Shown piece by piece: positions 1 through 6,049 of a DNA stretch of 6,122 nucleotides. The position numbers and the translations under genes are program-made. Every line of letters begins with the position of its first letter. Within the stretch, counting starts at the first letter, position 1. Where the stretch lies: contig CAJOQC010000007.1 of assembly GCA_905236785.1 (NCBI GenBank), positions 1 through 6,122 of the forward strand, in the 5' to 3' direction. Below the pieces are notes generated by a model that saw only the letters and a list, made by a program, of their open reading frames with translations, was not told the DNA's origin and made no database searches. Origin of the DNA: an uncultured Selenomonadaceae bacterium (GTDB lineage: Bacteria; Bacillota; Negativicutes; Selenomonadales; Selenomonadaceae).

Positions 1-3
1 GGA

Positions 4-28
4 AGTTGTTTTTTCAACTAATATTTTT
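4..28 (+). terminator. possible weak rho-independent terminator of an upstream plus-strand gene
   Basis: Positions 4-8 (AGTTG) and 15-19 (CAACT) form a 5-bp stem around a loop of six T. A run of five T follows at 24-28. The arrangement fits a weak terminator for a rightward gene ending left of the window, which would be convergent with the minus-strand gene. The stem is short and AT-rich and no upstream gene is visible, so this is tentative. Confidence 0.2.
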
Positions 29-60
29 CTCAAGACGGAATTTTATACGGTTACATAATC

Positions 61-87
61 AAGACCACCCGCTCGACGGGTGGTCTT
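61..87 (-). terminator. hairpin terminator of the LPP20-like gene (possibly bidirectional)
   Basis: A perfect 11-bp inverted repeat (AAGACCACCCG at 61-71, CGGGTGGTCTT at 77-87) encloses a 5-base loop CTCGA. It begins 29 bp past the stop codon of the minus-strand gene, where a terminator is expected. On the minus strand the base of the stem runs into UCUUGAUUAUGU, which is only moderately U-rich. On the plus strand the following bases are also AT-rich. The strong stem supports termination, while the imperfect U tract leaves room for a role in mRNA 3'-end stability or in blocking convergent transcription. Confidence 0.6.
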
Positions 88-116
88 AATCATGCGTTAA
101 ATATTAAACGGTGGCT

Positions 117-1019
117 TTATCGAAGAAACACCACGTTTGTTGCATCAAGGAAACCGGTGGCTTGATTCTCCATAAGCACACGGGTGGCATCGGCCACGGA
201 GATAATCGGGTTGCTGTTGTGATTGTCAAGACCTATGGCCTTTACTACCAAAGGATCGCTTCCGGCGCGACGAGCGTTGGCGGGGTTAGAAGTGTAGGCT
301 ACCATGCCAACTTCGTTTACCTTGTCGGGGTCTATGTTCTTGTAACCGTAAATCGGCGTGCCGCCGTCGTCTCTTAGCACCGGACTCATGCAGGGGCTAA
401 GACCCAAGCCGCGGCAATCAACTATAAGGCCGGTATATTGACCATAAGCTCTTCCTTTGGGGGCTACTTGCGTAGGTTGCGCCGGGATAAGGGGCACATT
501 GTTCCCTACGGCAACGTTGACGCGAACTGCAGTCACCGTCGGCTCGACATTTTTGACCGGCGCGGGGAAGGATTCAACGCTTGTGTTACGGGGCATAACG
601 GCTTTGGCCAATGAATTGCCCGAGCCGAAAATCGGCATTTGAACGGTGACTATGCAACCGCCGTTGACATATTGAGTGTCAACCACGCGGGCACCGTTTA
701 CCACGCCTTTAACATGAGTGGACACAGTATCGCCGCCGGCATCGAGCATCAGGTTGTTGATGGTGGTGCCGCCCTCAACCTCAACGCCTTTCACCGATTC
801 AAGCAAATTTCTGTAGGCATCGACAGTTGCGGCTCTTTTGGACTGCGCTCTAAACAAAAATTCGTTGGGCGCGTTGGGAGCAGACCCCATGCCCTGCACG
901 GTAATAAGGTTTGTTTCCCAGTCAACGTCGCTTTCGGCGGCAAACGCCACAGAGCAACACATAACGGCAAGAGCGGCGATGACAGCGAGCATCGCTCTAA
1001 TTTTTCCCAATGTTTTCAT
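117..1019 (-). CDS. exported LPP20/FlgT-like protein, two-domain, function unknown
   Basis: The 300-residue product begins with a signal peptide: basic MKTLGKIR, a hydrophobic stretch to about residue 24, and an AFA-A cleavage site after residue 27. It should therefore be exported, to the periplasm if the cell is a diderm. Cys21 and Cys22 lie in the hydrophobic core, but Met at -1 breaks the lipobox, so it is probably not a lipoprotein. Residues 36-130 resemble the LPP20/FlgT N-terminal domain, including the segment RAQSKRAATVDAYRNLLESV (58-77) and the following KGVEVEGGTTI. A proline- and valine-rich linker (150-190) leads to a second domain (194-300) with YTGLIVDCRGLGLSP, PIYGY and SDPLVVKAIG, a module I recall following LPP20-like domains in Negativicutes and other diderms. 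Stop TAA at 117-119. The start is fixed by a strong Shine-Dalgarno (1025-1034). FlgT supports the flagellar basal body in Vibrio, but no such role can be assigned here. It is divergent from the operon to its right, so probably a separate unit. Confidence 0.85.
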   Translation of the reverse strand: MKTLGKIRAMLAVIAALAVMCCSVAFAAESDVDWETNLITVQGMGSAPNAPNEFLFRAQSKRAATVDAYRNLLESVKGVEVEGGTTINNLMLDAGGDTVSTHVKGVVNGARVVDTQYVNGGCIVTVQMPIFGSGNSLAKAVMPRNTSVESFPAPVKNVEPTVTAVRVNVAVGNNVPLIPAQPTQVAPKGRAYGQYTGLIVDCRGLGLSPCMSPVLRDDGGTPIYGYKNIDPDKVNEVGMVAYTSNPANARRAGSDPLVVKAIGLDNHNSNPIISVADATRVLMENQATGFLDATNVVFLR

Positions 1020-1024
1020 CTTAA

Positions 1025-1034
1025 CCTCTCCTTT
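1025..1034 (-). promoter_or_regulatory. Shine-Dalgarno of the LPP20-like gene
   Basis: On the minus strand this reads AAAGGAGAGG, ending 5 bases before the ATG whose complement is at 1017-1019. It is close to the ideal anti-16S match and sets the start just ahead of the basic n-region of the signal peptide. I could not find a convincing -35/-10 pair for this gene between here and about 1150. A run of nine T on the minus strand (1090-1098) is the only notable feature upstream. Confidence 0.8.
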
Positions 1035-1158
1035 GTTTTTATTGGGATAAAAACTTTAGCTTTCTACAGGTTTATCGTTCGGATTTATTAAAAAAAAATC
1101 AGAAGAACCTTAGAAAAAGATTAAACCCGCAACCGTATCGGAAAATTTTATTTTCCTG

Positions 1159-1187
1159 TTGATAAGTTTCGTCGGCGCGGCTATACT
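1159..1187 (+). promoter_or_regulatory. sigma-A type promoter of the panE-like/ylqF/rnhB/fliK-like operon
   Basis: A TTGATA hexamer (1159-1164) and a TATACT hexamer (1182-1187) are separated by exactly 17 bp. Each differs from the TTGACA/TATAAT consensus at one position. Transcription should start near 1194, giving an untranslated leader of about 50 bases before the ATG at 1246. No other comparably good promoter is seen before the four tightly packed genes that follow, so it probably drives all four. Confidence 0.72.
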
Positions 1188-1232
1188 TTACGTTGTACTA
1201 TTCGCCGTCGGCGCAAAAATTCCTGCAAAGCT

Positions 1233-1238
1233 AAGGAG
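1233..1238 (+). promoter_or_regulatory. Shine-Dalgarno that decides the start of the panE-like gene
   Basis: AAGGAG lies 7 bases upstream of ATG 1246. The reading frame stays open back to a TTG at 1159, but that TTG is the beginning of the -35 hexamer and lies upstream of the predicted transcription start. The ribosome site and the Rossmann glycine motif immediately after Met 1246 both support the shorter protein. Confidence 0.85.
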
Positions 1239-1245
1239 TGTGTAT

Positions 1246-2175
1246 ATGAAATTTGTCATTTTCGGCTCAGGTGGTACGGGCGCAGTCTTGGGCGCGTATT
1301 TGTCCCTTTGCGGCGAGGATGTGACTTTTATCGCCAGGGGCGAACACCTTGAGGCCATCAAAGAAAAAGGGCTTTTGTTAAAGACCGGGCATAGGGGCGA
1401 TATTTTGCTCCCGAAGGTAAAAGCGTGCGCCGCCAACGAATATGCGGAGGCGACGCCTGATGTAATTTTCGTCTGCGTGAAATATTATTCGCTTGATGAT
1501 GCAATTTCTTTTGTTCGTCGAGCCGCCGACAAAAATACCCTCGTTATTCCGATATTGAACGTCTACGGCACGGGGGAAATTATGCAGGAAAAATTGCCGG
1601 GGCTTTTTTGTCTTGACGGCTGTATCTACGTTTTGGCGAGCATTGTCGCGCCCGGGGTCATAGCAGAGCCGCAACCGATATTGCGTGTGTTCTACGGCTT
1701 TCGCCCCGGAGAGGACAGAAGCCTTGAAAAAAAAGCCGCCGAGCTTGAAACAATATTAAAAAAAGCCGGAATCGGCGGGCATTTCACCGACAATATTCGC
1801 CGTGATGCTTTGCAAAAATTTGCCTTCATCAGCCCCATGGGCGCGGCGGCTCTTTATACCGATTCCGTAAGCCACGATTTTCAAAAAGAGGGCGAGCCGC
1901 GACGGTTGTTTGTGGGCTTGGTAAAAGAAATTATAGCCGTCGGCGCGGCCATGGGTATTGTCTTTGAACGCGATTTGGTAGAGACGGGGCTAAAAATGCT
2001 TGACGGGTTTAAGCCGGACATCACCACGTCGTTACAACGGGACGTACTTAAGGGGCGTCCGTCGGAATTTGACGGTTTGGTGGGGAGTGTTGCGCGTCTT
2101 GGGCAAAAATACGGCGTACCCACGCCCCTTTACGATAAAATTTGTCAATGGGGCAGGGAACGGGGGGTTATATGA
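1246..2175 (+). CDS. ketopantoate reductase family protein (PanE/ApbA-like)
   Basis: The 309-residue product has the length and layout of ketopantoate reductases, cytosolic NADPH enzymes that reduce 2-dehydropantoate to pantoate for coenzyme A synthesis. The N-terminal Rossmann domain opens directly with GSGGTG (residues 7-12), the GxGxxG dinucleotide motif. CVKYY with Lys79 matches the conserved K of the family. In the helical C-terminal domain, Lys191 (in DALQKFAF) aligns with the catalytic lysine, Ser262 (TTSLQRD) with the substrate-binding serine and Glu274 (PSEFD) with the conserved glutamate. Two canonical sites differ. The usual NGxGxxE reads NVYGTGE (105-111), and the Asn expected four residues after the catalytic Lys is Ile195, within a KFAFISPM segment. 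It may therefore be a paralogue acting on another 2-oxo acid, so I withhold panE as a symbol. It is first in the operon and its stop overlaps the ylqF start by 4 bp. Confidence 0.85.
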   Translation: MKFVIFGSGGTGAVLGAYLSLCGEDVTFIARGEHLEAIKEKGLLLKTGHRGDILLPKVKACAANEYAEATPDVIFVCVKYYSLDDAISFVRRAADKNTLVIPILNVYGTGEIMQEKLPGLFCLDGCIYVLASIVAPGVIAEPQPILRVFYGFRPGEDRSLEKKAAELETILKKAGIGGHFTDNIRRDALQKFAFISPMGAAALYTDSVSHDFQKEGEPRRLFVGLVKEIIAVGAAMGIVFERDLVETGLKMLDGFKPDITTSLQRDVLKGRPSEFDGLVGSVARLGQKYGVPTPLYDKICQWGRERGVI

Positions 2176-3041
2176 TGACGGATAACAACGCCGAATTTAA
2201 CGTGCAATGGTTCCCGGGGCATATGCAAAAGGCGCGGCGGCTTATAGAAGAAAACTTAAAAGCCGTGGATGCGGTGGCGGAGGTGCGAGATGCCAGAGTT
2301 CCTCTTTCCTGCGCCAATCCCCTTTTGGCGGAAATAATCGGGAAAAAAAAGCAAATTATCATTCTAAACAAAAGCGATTTGGCCGACCCGGGCGAGACAA
2401 AAAAATGGCTTAAGTATTTCGCCGACCGGGGAATACCGGCCGCTGCGGCGGATTCGGCAAAGGGCGCAAACATAAAAAAAATCATCGCCATTATGGAAAA
2501 CATTGCCGACGGCAAAAGGATTAAGACAGCGCGAGCCATGGCGGTGGGAATACCAAACGTGGGCAAGTCTTCGCTTATCAATCGCTTGGCGGGGCAAGCC
2601 AAAACCGAGGTTGAAAACCGCCCCGGAGTGACGCGGGCAAAACAATGGATTAAAATCGGCAAAAATTTTGAACTTCTTGATATGCCGGGAATTTTGTACC
2701 CTAAGATTGACGATGATTTTGTGGGGCAAAAATTAGCCTTTGTGGGCTCCATACGCGACGAAATTTTCGACAGGGTTAAACTTTCCATGTTGCTCATGAA
2801 TATCTTGAGAGAAAAGGAAATTTGCGTCGAAGCGATAAAACGTCGTTATAAGACGGAAAAATTGCCGACGGATAACGCCGAACTTTTAATGCTTATCGGC
2901 AAAAAACGGGGCTTTTTGTTAAAGGGCGGCGATATTGACGAAGAAAAAGCCGCCGTGAATTTCTTAAAAGAATTTCGCGCCGGTTTATTGGGCAGGGTCA
3001 CCTTGGATGAGTGCCCCGAAAATACGGAGCAAGTTTCATGA
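2172..3041 (+). CDS. ylqF: ribosome biogenesis GTPase YlqF/RbgA
   Basis: The 289-residue product is a circularly permuted GTPase of the YlqF/RbgA family, which binds the immature 50S subunit and promotes its last assembly steps. The signature N-terminus VQWFPGHMQKAR is at residues 11-22. The GTPase motifs appear in permuted order: G4 NKSD (66-69), G5 SAKG (95-98), G1 GIPNVGKSS (126-134), G2 Thr154 in PGVT, and G3 DMPG (170-173). The C-terminal helical domain (about 210-280), RNA-binding in the family, includes LIGKKRGFLLKGG and ends in a GRVTLDE segment like B. subtilis RbgA. ATG 2172 overlaps the preceding stop (ATGA). A second ATG at 2175 would remove one Met and sits 7 rather than 4 bases after the six-G stretch at 2162-2167, the only visible ribosome site, so either is possible. 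The frame is open back to a TTG at 2142, but that lies inside the previous gene and lacks a ribosome site. Confidence 0.95.
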   Translation: MMTDNNAEFNVQWFPGHMQKARRLIEENLKAVDAVAEVRDARVPLSCANPLLAEIIGKKKQIIILNKSDLADPGETKKWLKYFADRGIPAAAADSAKGANIKKIIAIMENIADGKRIKTARAMAVGIPNVGKSSLINRLAGQAKTEVENRPGVTRAKQWIKIGKNFELLDMPGILYPKIDDDFVGQKLAFVGSIRDEIFDRVKLSMLLMNILREKEICVEAIKRRYKTEKLPTDNAELLMLIGKKRGFLLKGGDIDEEKAAVNFLKEFRAGLLGRVTLDECPENTEQVS

Positions 3042-3832
3042 AAGATTTAAGAAATGTTGCCGATTTGACGATAAAAGAGATTGAGAAGGTTCTTAAAGCA
3101 GGGGCAAAGGAAGAAATCCGCGCTTTTATCAACCGAGTCGAAAGCGGCGCAGAAACCCGCAAAGCGGCGTTAAAACTCATAGCCGCCTATCGTCGCGAAG
3201 AAGCGGAAAAAATGAGGGTTGCTAAGTTGTATAAATTTGAGGAGGAATTTTACAACGACGGCAAATTCCTTGTGGCGGGGACAGACGAAGCCGGACGCGG
3301 GCCGTTGGCCGGGCCGGTGTCCGTGGCGGCGGTTATCTTGCCGCCACGGCTGTTTTTGAAAAAATTAAACGACTCAAAGAAAATTTCCGCCGCCCTTCGC
3401 GAAAATATTTACGAAGAAATCATGGAAAAAGCCGTGGCAGTGAGCCACAAATTCGTTTCGGCCGAGGAAATCGACAGGGTAAACATTGCCCAAGCGGTAA
3501 TGGGGGCTATGTACGAAATCTTAACCGAAATCAAGCCGGAGGCCGTTTTGTCGGACGCGGTGAAATTGCCCGATTTGACCATGCCATGGCAATCTGTTGT
3601 CCACGGCGACGCACTGTCGGCTTCAATCGCCGCCGCCTCCATAGTTGCGAAGGTGAAAAGGGACAAACTTATGGATGAATACGACAAGAAGTATCCCCAA
3701 TACGGTTTTGCCAAACATAAGGGCTACGGAACGAAGGAACACATGGCGGCAATAGAAAAATACGGCCCTTGCTCCATTCACAGAATGACCTTTGCCCCCA
3801 TAAAAGATATGAAATTTGACCAAACGAGGTGA
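3038..3832 (+). CDS. rnhB: ribonuclease HII
   Basis: The 264-residue product is ribonuclease HII, which cuts RNA in RNA-DNA hybrids and 5' of single ribonucleotides in DNA, starting ribonucleotide excision repair. The catalytic core begins at about residue 78, with GTDEAGRGPLAGPV carrying Asp83 and Glu84. The third acid is Asp173 (VLSDAVKLP) and the fourth is Asp209 (KVKRDKL), so the DEDD set is complete. HGDALSASIAAASIVAK (189-205) and YPQYGFAKHKGYGT (219-232) are further family signatures. Residues 1-77 form a charged helical N-terminal extension (IKEIEKVLKAGAKEEIRAFI), as in the longer Bacillus-type RNase HII. ATG 3038 overlaps the ylqF stop (ATGA) and has GGAG at 3026-3029, 8 bases upstream. 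A GTG at 3011 would add nine residues inside ylqF and is less likely. Confidence 0.96.
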   Translation: MKDLRNVADLTIKEIEKVLKAGAKEEIRAFINRVESGAETRKAALKLIAAYRREEAEKMRVAKLYKFEEEFYNDGKFLVAGTDEAGRGPLAGPVSVAAVILPPRLFLKKLNDSKKISAALRENIYEEIMEKAVAVSHKFVSAEEIDRVNIAQAVMGAMYEILTEIKPEAVLSDAVKLPDLTMPWQSVVHGDALSASIAAASIVAKVKRDKLMDEYDKKYPQYGFAKHKGYGTKEHMAAIEKYGPCSIHRMTFAPIKDMKFDQTR

Positions 3833-3833
3833 T
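3826..3833 (+). promoter_or_regulatory. Shine-Dalgarno overlapping the rnhB stop codon; fixes a GTG start
   Basis: GAGGTGAT is an exact match to the 16S anti-Shine-Dalgarno and contains the rnhB stop TGA (3830-3832). Two in-frame GTG codons are available, at 3829 and 3838. The first lies inside this ribosome site and cannot use it. The second lies 8 bases after GAGG, the normal distance, so 3838 is the start. Ribosomes finishing rnhB uncover or hand over this site, which implies translational coupling. Confidence 0.8.
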
Positions 3834-3837
3834 TTTT

Positions 3838-6039
3838 GTGCCACTTCAAACAAATCCCGTCGGCATACGACCGATAGAACGCCCACAGGCACCAAGTACC
3901 GAGGGTGTATCAAGGCGCGGCGACGGTAGCGGCTCATCGGGTTTTACGCCCCAAACAAACGTATCGTTAAAAACGGCCATCAATGATTTATCGAGCATAC
4001 TTTCAAAAATTGGCACGACTCAAGACGCAGGCATGGAGAAAATGCCCCAAGATTTGCAAAAAATCGTGCAAAACATTATGCGTCAGGCTTTTTCCGTGGA
4101 AGAAACCTTATCCCAAGGCATCGGCAGTACGCTTGAAAGCCAACGTTTTTCCCTTGAGCAGCTTACGGCTTTTTCAAGGATGCTGACGCAACTTGGCGCG
4201 CTCACGGAAAAGGGGTTCTCCCTTGAGATAAGCGACAATTTGCAAGCCCTTTTGACCAACTTAAAAGCCTATGTCACCGACTCGGAAGGAGCGCAACTTT
4301 CGCCGGTGCTGTTGAATAAAACCGCTTTTGAACTTTTGGACACGAAAATTTCCCTTGAAGACTTGAGCGCGACTTTGCAACTTTTGTTGGCGGGAATGCA
4401 GGGTGCATCCGCAACCGCCGCGCAACCTGTGGGCGACTCCGATGCCCTGGGCTTCCTAAAGCAACTTGTGCAATACTTTATGCCAAAACAAGCCGCCGAA
4501 GGCCAAACCCAACAGGAAGGTCAACCCCAACAAACTGCGCAAAATCAACAGGCGAATCAGCAAGCGCAAACGAATCAGCCCCAAGCGGGGCAAAATAATG
4601 CGGCGAATCGACCGCAACAAACGCCAAATCAAAACGCGCCCCAACAGACGCAAAATCAGCCGCAGGGGCAAAACGCAACCGGACAATCGCAAAACACACC
4701 TCAACAGGCGCAAAATCAAAATTCTGCGCCGGGGCAACCGCAACAAACATCGGAACAATTAACTCAGCAAAACCAACCGCAGCCTCAAAAACAACCGACT
4801 GCCCCCCAAGGAAACACCCAACAACCACAAGGTAACACCCAACAACCCCAAGGAAACACCCAACAACAAACGCAAACAGGGCAAAACCAAACACAACAAA
4901 CTTCGGCAAATCAGCCGCAACAGACGCAGACTTCTCAACAGGCGCAACCGCAAACTCAATCACCGTCACCCCAATCCCAATCGCAAACCAATGCGCAACA
5001 GCCCCCCACCGGGCAACAAAATCAAACGATTGCGGGGCAAAACTCGTCGGCCTCGGCGAATATGTCGGGAAACGCCCAGGGGCAACCGACCGCCAATACC
5101 CCCAACCAGCCGAACTCGACGAATTTGAACAACACCCCCGGCACTCAAGGGCAAAACTCCGCAACAGCGGAGGGCAACGCGCAAAATCGCGCCGAACCGC
5201 AAAATCAAAACACGACCATGCGACAAACGCCGTCGGGTCAGCCCATTTCAACTTATGAAGTACGCCAAGCCAAGGCGCAGATGATGGCGCAACCTTTGCA
5301 AAATACGCCTCAAACCATGGACACCATGAAAAGCGTGGCGCAGTTTTTGCTTAAAAACGCCCAATTAACGCCGGAGGATGCGCATCTGTTGCAGACGTTT
5401 AACGGCGGCGAAACGGTTATGAGCGACAAAGAGGCGCGGCAACTTCAAACGCTCCTTAGAATTTGCCAACAGAATGTGCCCACAACGGTGCATCAAGCCG
5501 CCATTCAGCAAAATATGCCGGAATTGCCGAAATTGTGGGCGTTTATGCAACTTTGCGACATAGTGGTGGCGAAGAAAATGACGGCGCGGCAATTAAAAAA
5601 AGCCGGCAAGGAAGTGGCCGATTTTGCTTTGTCCATGCGAAATTCAATGGGCGGGGAAAATTCTGCGGTGCAACGTGGGCGTTCCATGAATTTCATATTG
5701 CCGCTTTTTATGGGGGAAAACGAAAAATCCTATCCGTCATATATTCATGTTTACGACGAAGACGGATTTGACCGCGACACGGGCGAGCCGCGCAAAGAAA
5801 CATGGCTTAGAATATGCGTGCTTACCGACAACATAGGCGCGGTCGATCTTACCTGTCGCGTGTATGACGGTTTGCAACTTGATATGCGGCTCTTTTTTTC
5901 CGAGCGGGAGACGGCGAATGATTTTCGCACGGAATATGCGCGGGAGCTTAAAACCTCGCTGCGAGATACGCAAATGAAACTAAACGAGCTTAAAATAGGT
6001 TACGTTGGCATGAAAGATGTTGATGTTCAACCAAGTTAA
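3838..6039 (+). CDS. FliK-like (hook-length control-like) protein in the ylqG position, with large Q/N-rich insert
   Basis: The 733-residue product starts at GTG 3838. Residues 1-40 are polar and disordered. Residues about 41-218 are mostly amphipathic helix (for example LKTAINDLSSILSKIG, LEQLTAFSRMLTQLG, SATLQLLLAGMQG). Residues 222-468 are low-complexity Q/N/T/P. Residues about 470-610 are again helical and polar. Residues about 617-728 form a compact domain, MNFILPLFMG then LRICVLTDNIGAVDLTCRVY and ETANDFRTEYARELKTSL. Its strand-strand-helix order resembles the C-terminal domain of FliK, the flagellar hook-length regulator that contacts FlhB. There is no signal peptide or membrane segment. 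Position after rnhB matches B. subtilis ylqG, which precedes ylqH, a short FlhB C-terminal-like protein that should follow to the right. No other flagellar gene is visible, so a flagellar role is inferred from fold and order only. The FliK assignment rests on pattern, not alignment. Confidence 0.8.
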   Translation: MPLQTNPVGIRPIERPQAPSTEGVSRRGDGSGSSGFTPQTNVSLKTAINDLSSILSKIGTTQDAGMEKMPQDLQKIVQNIMRQAFSVEETLSQGIGSTLESQRFSLEQLTAFSRMLTQLGALTEKGFSLEISDNLQALLTNLKAYVTDSEGAQLSPVLLNKTAFELLDTKISLEDLSATLQLLLAGMQGASATAAQPVGDSDALGFLKQLVQYFMPKQAAEGQTQQEGQPQQTAQNQQANQQAQTNQPQAGQNNAANRPQQTPNQNAPQQTQNQPQGQNATGQSQNTPQQAQNQNSAPGQPQQTSEQLTQQNQPQPQKQPTAPQGNTQQPQGNTQQPQGNTQQQTQTGQNQTQQTSANQPQQTQTSQQAQPQTQSPSPQSQSQTNAQQPPTGQQNQTIAGQNSSASANMSGNAQGQPTANTPNQPNSTNLNNTPGTQGQNSATAEGNAQNRAEPQNQNTTMRQTPSGQPISTYEVRQAKAQMMAQPLQNTPQTMDTMKSVAQFLLKNAQLTPEDAHLLQTFNGGETVMSDKEARQLQTLLRICQQNVPTTVHQAAIQQNMPELPKLWAFMQLCDIVVAKKMTARQLKKAGKEVADFALSMRNSMGGENSAVQRGRSMNFILPLFMGENEKSYPSYIHVYDEDGFDRDTGEPRKETWLRICVLTDNIGAVDLTCRVYDGLQLDMRLFFSERETANDFRTEYARELKTSLRDTQMKLNELKIGYVGMKDVDVQPS
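4501..5241 (+). other. Q/N-rich low-complexity coding tract of the FliK-like protein
   Basis: This tract codes for residues 222-468. By hand count about 83 of 247 residues are Gln and 35 are Asn, the rest mostly Thr, Pro, Ala, Gly and Ser. No Asp, His, Cys, Val, Phe, Tyr or Trp occurs, and there is only one Lys and one Ile. The first two thirds are Q-dominated. From about residue 400 the balance shifts to N/S/T/A. The coding strand is correspondingly rich in C and A and poor in T. It is expected to be an unfolded spacer between the helical N-terminal region and the FliK-like C-terminal domain. Confidence 0.9.
4804..4866 (+). repeat. three tandem 21-bp units encoding PQGNTQQ
   Basis: Units lie at 4804-4824, 4825-4845 and 4846-4866, each translating to PQGNTQQ. 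The first and third are identical. The middle one differs at two bases, both silent third positions (CCA for CCC, GGT for GGA). The array keeps the reading frame, so gain or loss of units would change the length of the disordered linker in 7-residue steps without disrupting the gene. Confidence 0.92.
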
Positions 6040-6049
6040 GGCAACCTCT

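Noticed and set aside
1051..1058. TAAAGTTT on the minus strand, matching the flagellar sigma-28 -35 element, upstream of the LPP20-like gene
   Set aside because: No GCCGATAA-like -10 lies at the required distance downstream. A single 8-mer in AT-rich DNA is weak evidence.
639..1091. 150-residue plus-strand frame across the LPP20-like gene and its leader
   Set aside because: The minus-strand gene has a signal peptide, domain motifs and a strong Shine-Dalgarno. The antisense frame runs through its ribosome site and resembles no family.
1170..1214. 9-bp direct repeat CGTCGGCGC at 1170-1178 and 1206-1214, around the promoter, as a possible operator pair
   Set aside because: The same GTCGGCG word recurs elsewhere (near 1938 inside the coding region) as a common Val-Gly-Ala codon string, so chance is the simpler explanation.
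2168..2797. 209-residue open frame on the minus strand, opposite ylqF
   Set aside because: ylqF on the plus strand carries all GTPase motifs and is certain. The antisense frame has no recognisable family and no ribosome site was noted.
4501..5241. CRISPR array or minisatellite in the repetitive C/A-rich region
   Set aside because: No regularly spaced identical repeats separated by unique spacers exist. The repetitiveness follows from Gln/Asn coding in an uninterrupted frame, apart from the three 21-bp units reported.
4478..5251. 257-residue open frame on the minus strand, opposite the Q/N-rich tract
   Set aside because: It is a shadow of the biased CAA/CAG/AAT coding on the plus strand. It is nested in a gene with intact frame and has no recognisable domain.
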